In this document: one piece after another, positions 7,771 through 10,923 of the stretch
Position numbering within the stretch: the stretch's first letter is position 1
Layout: the number at the start of each line of letters is the position of its first letter
Assembly: GCA_002320555.1 (NCBI GenBank)
Contig: DCJV01000041.1
Location: 4,985 to 15,907, forward strand
Direction: 5' to 3'
Source: Ruminococcaceae bacterium UBA1691
GTDB lineage: Bacteria > Bacillota > Clostridia > Oscillospirales > Acutalibacteraceae
Length of the DNA stretch: 10,923 bases
Translations under genes and position numbers: made by a program
The notes under the pieces: model-generated
What the model saw: only the letters and a program-made list of their open reading frames with translations
The model's database searches: none
What the model was told of the DNA's origin: nothing

Positions 7771-7982
7771 TTTTTTCGCCTCGTTTAAAAGTAACGCCGT
7801 TTGCGCAATACTAAGGGCATGTCCCGCTGTGTGTGGGGACGGCTGTTCACAGGCGCACTTTACAAGCATGAAGAGACTGTTGCCAAAATGCAGATCAATG
7901 CGTTTTGCAGCAGTCTCTGAATCCTATCTATCTCCGGCTCGAGCTCCGCGCCAGCCGGCACATTTAAAGGGGGATCTCCAAA
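7771..7982. other. Structured intergenic leader between tig and clpP
   Basis: A 212-bp gap with no convincing gene. It holds three hairpins: GTCCC/GGGAC (about 7824-7843), a long one at 7872-7918, and CCGGCT/AGCCGG (7934-7939 with 7953-7958) just before the clpP ribosome binding site. I found no promoter with both good hexamers and no CtsR or CIRCE operator. An ATG at 7868 opens a short frame, but it overlaps clpP out of frame and looks random. Confidence 0.6.
7872..7918 (+). terminator. Long terminator-like hairpin upstream of clpP
   Basis: AGAGACTGTTGC followed by CAAAATGC (7872-7891) pairs with GCGTTTTGCAGCAGTCTCT (7900-7918) to give about 19 base pairs with two G-U wobbles and a bulged C, closing an 8-nt loop. 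No U-run follows (GAATCC), so classical termination is doubtful. The right arm shares TTTGCAGCAG with the hairpin after thrC, which suggests a dispersed hairpin family. It may separate tig from clpP transcription or stabilise the tig mRNA 3' end. Confidence 0.5.
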
Positions 7983-8564
7983 ATGAGCTTAGTACCAATG
8001 GTAATCGAGCAGACCAGCAGGGGAGAAAGGCAGTTTGATATATTTTCCCGCCTGCTCAATGACCGCATCATCGTGCTCTGCGATGAGGTTAACCAGACGA
8101 CGGCGAGCCTGGTCGTTGCACAGATGATATTTCTGGAGGGGCAGGATTCCGAGAAGGATATCAGCTTTTATATCAATAGCCCCGGCGGTTCTGTGACGGA
8201 TGGCCTCGCAATTTACGATACGATGCAGTATATCAAATGCGATGTTTCCACCATTTGTATGGGCATGGCTGCAAGCATGGGTGCGTTTCTGCTCGCTGCG
8301 GGAACAAAGGGGAAGCGCCTTGCTCTGCCCAACAGTGAGGTGATGATCCATCAGCCCTCCGGCGGCATGCAGGGGCAGGCGACTGATATGGAGATCACGA
8401 CCCGCCATATCATCAAAACCAAGGAGCGCCTGAATAAGATCCTGGCGGCCAATACGGGCAAGCCTTACGATGTGATCTGCCAGGATACGGAGCGCGATAA
8501 TTTCATGAGCGCGCAGGAGGCGCTCGAGTATGGCCTGGTCGACCGCGTGATTGAGCACCGGTAA
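7983..8564 (+). CDS. clpP: ATP-dependent Clp protease proteolytic subunit ClpP
   Basis: Serine peptidase (family S14) that forms the barrel-shaped proteolytic core used by Clp ATPases such as ClpX. The 193-residue length is standard. The catalytic triad is Ser98 in GMAASMGA, His123 in MIHQPSGG and Asp172 in ERDNFMS, at the same positions as in B. subtilis ClpP. The oxyanion-region segment INSPGGSV (64-71) is present. The N-terminal residues LVPMVIEQT form the usual axial loop region, with almost no propeptide. The ribosome binding site AAAGGGG at 7967-7973 lies 9 nt before ATG 7983. clpX starts 29 bp after the stop, so the two are almost certainly co-transcribed. The leader shows hairpins but no CtsR operator, although CtsR controls clpP in many Firmicutes. 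Confidence 0.98.
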   Translation: MSLVPMVIEQTSRGERQFDIFSRLLNDRIIVLCDEVNQTTASLVVAQMIFLEGQDSEKDISFYINSPGGSVTDGLAIYDTMQYIKCDVSTICMGMAASMGAFLLAAGTKGKRLALPNSEVMIHQPSGGMQGQATDMEITTRHIIKTKERLNKILAANTGKPYDVICQDTERDNFMSAQEALEYGLVDRVIEHR

Positions 8565-8593
8565 AACGATCAGGCGGGGGAGGTATGGAGCAG

Positions 8594-9907
8594 ATGCCAA
8601 GAGATGATGACAACAGCCAGAAGGGCGTACGTTGTTCGTTCTGTAACAAAACACAGGATCAGGTGGATACGCTGGTTGCAGGGCCGGGCGTGTTCATCTG
8701 CAATGAGTGCGTGGAGCTTTGCCGCGAGGTCATTGAGGATGAGGATCGCCCGCACCGCCACGGCGGAAGGGACGACGCAAATTTCACCTTGCCCACGCCG
8801 GAGGAGATCAAGGGCCAGCTCGATGAATATGTCATTGGGCAGGAGCAGGCGAAAATCGCGCTGAGCGTGGCCGTTTATAATCATTATAAGCGGATCTATT
8901 TCAACAAGGGCGCGGACGTGGAAATCCAGAAAAGCAATGTTTTGCTTTTGGGCCCAACTGGTGTCGGTAAAACGATGCTCGCACAGACGCTCGCGCGGAT
9001 TCTCAACGTGCCGTTTGCTATTGCGGATGCAACAACCCTGACGGAGGCCGGCTATGTCGGTGAGGATGTGGAAAATATCCTGCTGCGGCTGATTCAGGCG
9101 GCGGATTATGATATCGAACGCGCCGAGCATGGCATTATTTACGTTGATGAAATCGATAAGATTTCCCGCAAGAGCGAGAATGCGTCCATCACTCGCGATG
9201 TCAGCGGCGAGGGCGTACAGCAGGCGTTGCTGAAAATCCTAGAGGGTACCGTCTCCAATGTCCCACCGCAGGGCGGGCGTAAGCATCCTCAGCAGGAGTT
9301 TATCCAAATCGACACAACAAATATCCTCTTTATCTGCGGCGGTGCATTTGACGGCATTGAAAAGATCGTGGAAAACCGGATGGGAAATTCCTCTCTTGGC
9401 TTTGAGGCTGTGATCCGCAGCAAAAAGGACGTGGAGCTTTCCACGATCATGGAGAAGGTCATTCATCAGGATCTCGTCAAATTCGGCCTGATCCCGGAAC
9501 TGGTCGGCCGGATGCCGGTCATCACGGCGCTGCATTCGCTCGACCGGGAGGCGCTCGTGCGCATCCTGACAGAGCCGAAAAATGCGGTGATCAAGCAGTA
9601 TAAAAAGCTGTTTGAGATGGACCATGTGGAGCTCGATTTCGACCGAGATGCGCTGGACGCAATTGCGGATCAGACACTCGAGAAAGAGACAGGGGCCCGT
9701 GGACTGCGTTCCATTATGGAAAAGCTGCTCACGCCGATCATGTATACCATTCCCTCGGATTATACCATCGAGCGGGTCCAGATCACGGCGGCCTATGTCA
9801 AGGACAATCAGCCGCCCTTGATCGAAAAGAATCCCAACCGCAAGCCCATGCGCCTGAAGGCCGCTACGCTTGTGGAGAAACCGCGGCCGCGTTCATCGGC
9901 GGTCTGA
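8594..9907 (+). CDS. clpX: ATP-dependent Clp protease ATPase subunit ClpX
   Basis: AAA+ unfoldase that recognises tagged proteins, unfolds them and feeds them into ClpP. At 437 residues it is full length. The N-terminal zinc-binding domain has Cys14, Cys17, Cys36 and Cys39 (CSFC and CNEC). Walker A is GPTGVGKT (120-127), the pore loop is GYVG (153-156), and Walker B is IIYVDE (181-186). VGRMPV (304-309) and the sensor-2 segment GARGLR (367-372) follow. The ClpP-docking loop reads LGF (268-270) where many homologues have IGF. I prefer ATG 8594, because GGAGG at 8579-8583 sits 10 nt upstream; ATG 8585 lies only 1 nt from it and would add three residues. The gene follows clpP by 29 bp. A weak terminator lies beyond the stop. 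Confidence 0.97.
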   Translation: MPRDDDNSQKGVRCSFCNKTQDQVDTLVAGPGVFICNECVELCREVIEDEDRPHRHGGRDDANFTLPTPEEIKGQLDEYVIGQEQAKIALSVAVYNHYKRIYFNKGADVEIQKSNVLLLGPTGVGKTMLAQTLARILNVPFAIADATTLTEAGYVGEDVENILLRLIQAADYDIERAEHGIIYVDEIDKISRKSENASITRDVSGEGVQQALLKILEGTVSNVPPQGGRKHPQQEFIQIDTTNILFICGGAFDGIEKIVENRMGNSSLGFEAVIRSKKDVELSTIMEKVIHQDLVKFGLIPELVGRMPVITALHSLDREALVRILTEPKNAVIKQYKKLFEMDHVELDFDRDALDAIADQTLEKETGARGLRSIMEKLLTPIMYTIPSDYTIERVQITAAYVKDNQPPLIEKNPNRKPMRLKAATLVEKPRPRSSAV

Positions 9908-9953
9908 TAAAGGCATATCACATGGATGGCGGCGCTGATACGTCCGGTTTTTG

Positions 9954-9984
9954 TGGCGTTGGCACCGCCATTTTGATCATTTTG
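9954..9984 (+). terminator. Probable weak terminator after clpX
   Basis: TGGCG (9954-9958) pairs with CGCCA (9966-9970) around a 7-nt loop, followed by TTTTGATCATTTT. An alternative 7-bp stem pairs ATGGCGG (9926-9932) with CCGCCAT (9965-9971) and uses the same right arm. Either form would precede the interrupted U-run. The element lies between clpX and the tRNA promoter, where termination is expected. Confidence 0.45.
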
Positions 9985-10017
9985 GAGGATTTTTCAGATT
10001 TACAGGGGAAATAGGGC

Positions 10018-10046
10018 TTGACGCGAGAAGGGAATTGTGGTAAAAT
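10018..10046 (+). promoter_or_regulatory. Sigma-70-type promoter for the tRNA array
   Basis: TTGACG at 10018-10023 (five of six -35 positions) and TAAAAT at 10041-10046 (five of six -10 positions) are separated by exactly 17 bp. The predicted transcription start is near 10053, about 37 nt before the first tRNA. This is the best promoter in the window and fits strong stable-RNA expression. Confidence 0.85.
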
Positions 10047-10089
10047 AATGCCCGTCGCTTGAAGGACCAGGCTGCTTTTATTTTCATAG

Positions 10090-10163
10090 GCGGGCGTAGT
10101 TCAGTGCTAGAACACCGGCCCTCCCGGTCGGAGAGGTGGGTTCAATTCCTGCCACCCGCTCCA
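10090..10163 (+). tRNA. Atypical tRNA-Gly-like gene (anticodon TCC by position, CCC by one-base shift)
   Basis: A 74-nt tRNA-like sequence with encoded CCA, first in the array. Arms: acceptor GCGGGCG (10090-10096) with CACCCGC, D-stem GTTC/GAAC, anticodon stem CCGGC/GTCGG, T-loop TTCAATT, discriminator T. The overall plan and length match the glycine tRNA that follows it. Several key positions differ. There is a C-A mismatch at 6-67. The D-loop AGTGCTA has C where G19 is expected. The 7-nt anticodon loop CCTCCCG places C at position 33 and C at 37. Position 48 is G, and the T-stem GTGGG/CCTGC has two wobbles. By strict spacing the anticodon is TCC; shifting one base gives T followed by CCC, but then the stem does not pair. 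It may be a specialised or decaying Gly tRNA; the transcribed context argues that it is made. Confidence 0.75.
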
Positions 10164-10209
10164 CTTTTTTCTCAGAGAAGATTTGGCGCACGTTTCGAAG
10201 GCTTTTCAT

Positions 10210-10283
10210 GCGGGTGTAGTTCAATGGCAGAATCCCAGCCTTCCAAGCTGGTTGTGTGGGTTCGATTCCCATCACCCGCTCCA
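10210..10283 (+). tRNA. tRNA-Gly (anticodon TCC)
   Basis: Regular 74-nt cloverleaf with encoded CCA, reading mainly GGA and GGG codons. Acceptor GCGGGTG pairs perfectly with CACCCGC. The D-stem is GTTC/GAAT with D-loop AATGGCA (G18-G19 present). The anticodon stem CCAGC/GCTGG carries the loop CTTCCAA with T33 and A37, and the T-loop is TTCGATT. A T6 run follows the CCA directly. It is a good internal reference for the oddities of the preceding tRNA. Confidence 0.97.
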
Positions 10284-10300
10284 GTTTTTTCTTTCTTTAT

Positions 10301-10377
<77 letters not shown>

Positions 10378-10381
10378 ATAT

Positions 10382-10459
10382 GGTGGGTATAGCTCAGCTG
10401 GTTAGAGTGCCAGGTTGTGGCCCTGGAGGTCGTCGGTTCGAACCCGATTACCCACCCCA
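10382..10459 (+). tRNA. tRNA-His (anticodon GTG)
   Basis: Cloverleaf with encoded CCA. Acceptor GTGGGTA (10383-10389) pairs with TACCCAC. The extra 5' G at 10382 faces C73, the identity element of histidine tRNA. The anticodon stem CCAGG/CCTGG carries the loop TTGTGGC, giving anticodon GTG for CAC and CAU. The T-loop is TTCGAAC. Confidence 0.97.
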
Positions 10460-10472
10460 TTTGATTTTTCGG

Positions 10473-10500
10473 TACGCAAGGCGAAAGCTTTGCGTATTTT
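10473..10500 (+). other. GAAA-capped hairpin between tRNA-His and tRNA-Gln
   Basis: TACGCAAGGC (10473-10482) pairs with GCTTTGCGTA (10487-10496), a 10-bp stem with one G-U wobble and a GAAA tetraloop, then TTTT. It resembles a terminator with a short U-run, yet one more tRNA lies downstream with no obvious separate promoter. It may reduce tRNA-Gln synthesis relative to the others, or be an RNase processing site. Confidence 0.5.
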
Positions 10501-10529
10501 GGTATCAGTCCATAAAAAAATAAGCATAT

Positions 10530-10604
10530 TGGGGTGTAGCCAAGGGGTAAGGCAACGGACTTTGACTCCGTCATCCGCTGGTTCGAATCCAGCCATCCCA
10601 GCCA
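10530..10604 (+). tRNA. tRNA-Gln (anticodon TTG)
   Basis: A 75-nt cloverleaf with encoded CCA. Acceptor TGGGGTG pairs with CATCCCA, with the initial T-A pair typical of glutamine tRNA. The anticodon stem ACGGA/TCCGT carries the loop CTTTGAC, giving anticodon TTG for CAA and CAG. The T-loop is TTCGAAT and the discriminator is G. It is the last tRNA before the array terminator and is set apart from tRNA-His by 70 bp holding a hairpin. Confidence 0.97.
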
Positions 10605-10609
10605 CGACA

Positions 10610-10629
10610 GAATGGACTGCGCTCCATTC
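10610..10629. repeat. Perfect hairpin directly before the array terminator
   Basis: GAATGGA (10610-10616) and TCCATTC (10623-10629) form a perfect 7-bp stem around CTGCGC. It begins 6 nt after the tRNA-Gln CCA and ends 1 nt before the terminator stem. It could protect or guide 3'-end processing of the tRNA-Gln precursor; this is inference. Confidence 0.5.
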
Positions 10630-10630
10630 A

Positions 10631-10657
10631 AAAAGCCCGGCTTTGGCCGGGCTTTTC
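10631..10657 (+). terminator. Strong intrinsic terminator of the tRNA array
   Basis: GCCCGGC (10635-10641) pairs with GCCGGGC (10646-10652) around the loop TTTG. Flanking AAAA and TTTT extend the stem to 11 bp, and the transcript ends in TTTTCTC. The A-flanked symmetry allows action on both strands. Confidence 0.88.
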
Positions 10658-10686
10658 TCATACCGCTCCGTCATTCCTCCTCCCCG

Positions 10687-10718
10687 CAAAAAAAGGCACG
10701 CTCAGCTCTGTAAACGCC
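10687..10718 (-). terminator. Possible minus-strand terminator after the edge gene
   Basis: Read on the minus strand, GGCGT and GTGCC (complements of 10714-10718 and 10695-10699) can form a 5-bp stem with two wobbles around a 14-nt loop, followed at once by T7 (complement of 10688-10694). It starts 14 nt after the TAG of the open minus-strand frame, as expected for the end of a leftward gene. The stem is weak. Confidence 0.4.
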
Positions 10719-10732
10719 CGCGCGGCCTTGGC

Positions 10733-10923
10733 CTAATTCTTGAGCCGCAGGAAGTTATCAGTGCTAGTGATTTGTAAGAAACCATTTTTGGCACACAAGA
10801 AGTTGTTGCGCAGCCGGCCAAATATGACCACAAAACACTTTGCACGCCCTGTCTTTGTCAGCGTAATTGCTGACGGAAGGCCGAGGCAGCACCCGCAGAG
10901 TCTGACTGCGTGGCTCGTGAGGG
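10733..10923 (-). CDS. Unidentified leftward reading frame, cut by the right edge
   Basis: An open minus-strand frame of 63 codons runs from the window edge to TAG at 10735-10733; no start is visible inside the window. I do not recognise the product. The visible part is rich in Cys (LCGCCLG) and then reads KCFVVIFGRLRNNFL. It ends with a loosely repetitive segment containing NNFLCAKN and DNFLRLKN. There are no clear membrane segments or catalytic motifs. The stop is followed by a hairpin plus T7 on the same strand, which supports a real gene end. Against this, 63 open codons can arise by chance at this GC content, and the composition (Cys, Phe, Asn) differs from the other genes here. It could also be part of a dispersed repeat or a decayed gene. 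Confidence 0.35.
   Translation of the reverse strand, partial: LTSHAVRLCGCCLGLPSAITLTKTGRAKCFVVIFGRLRNNFLCAKNGFLQITSTDNFLRLKN

Noticed and set aside
7746..7785. T6 run right after the tig stop as a terminator
   Set aside because: The run lies within a possible stem (GGCGGAA with TTTCGCC) rather than after one, so the geometry is wrong for an intrinsic terminator.
6412..7869. A 485-codon open frame antisense to tig
   Set aside because: It mirrors the codon structure of a clear trigger factor gene, is Leu-rich with no family resemblance, and runs across the tig start region. It is a shadow of codon bias.
7868..8038. Possible small gene starting at ATG 7868 before clpP
   Set aside because: It begins at a hairpin, lacks a ribosome binding site, and overlaps the start of clpP out of frame.
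10857..10874. GTCAGC/GCTGAC inverted repeat as an operator or attachment site
   Set aside because: It is 6 bp, inside the open edge frame, with no second copy; chance is a sufficient explanation.

Overview
The window looks like a housekeeping stretch of a moderately GC-rich Gram-positive chromosome, most likely a member of the Clostridia (Oscillospiraceae/Ruminococcaceae-like). The grounds are the gene order lepB-ylqF-rnhB-yraN and tig-clpP-clpX, strong AGGAGG ribosome binding sites, and a small Cys-rich DUF1540-type protein of a kind typical of Clostridia. Taxonomy is inferred from protein style and gene order, not from a search.

Layout. Positions 1-2580 hold a rightward run: the 3' part of signal peptidase I, the ribosome-assembly GTPase YlqF/RbgA, ribonuclease HII and a YraN/UPF0102 nuclease-fold protein. 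Positions 2596-5108 hold an M19 dipeptidase and threonine synthase, ending in a 12-bp hairpin. A 58-residue Cys-rich DUF1540-like protein lies on the minus strand (5179-5355), divergent from a metallophosphoesterase (5484-6218). A good extended -10 promoter then leads into tig, followed after a 212-bp structured gap by clpP and clpX. From about 10018 a clear sigma-70-type promoter (TTGACG, 17 bp, TAAAAT) drives a tRNA array: an atypical Gly-like tRNA, then Gly(TCC), Arg(TCT), His(GTG) and Gln(TTG), closed by tandem hairpins and a strong terminator. The last ~190 bp carry an open minus-strand frame running off the right edge, which I do not recognise.

How the genes work together. Trigger factor folds nascent chains at the ribosome, and ClpX with ClpP unfolds and degrades proteins; the three form the familiar protein quality-control block. 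The left block combines protein export (LepB), 50S subunit maturation (YlqF) and removal of RNA from DNA (RNase HII); the order is conserved in Firmicutes although the functions are only loosely related. Dipeptidase and threonine synthase are ordinary metabolic genes.

I see no mobile element, CRISPR array, phage gene or defence system. The observations most worth a second look are the first tRNA of the array (10090-10163), whose D-loop, anticodon loop, acceptor stem and T-stem all depart from the glycine consensus, the unidentified minus-strand frame at the right edge, and a hairpin sequence shared between the end of thrC and the clpP leader.
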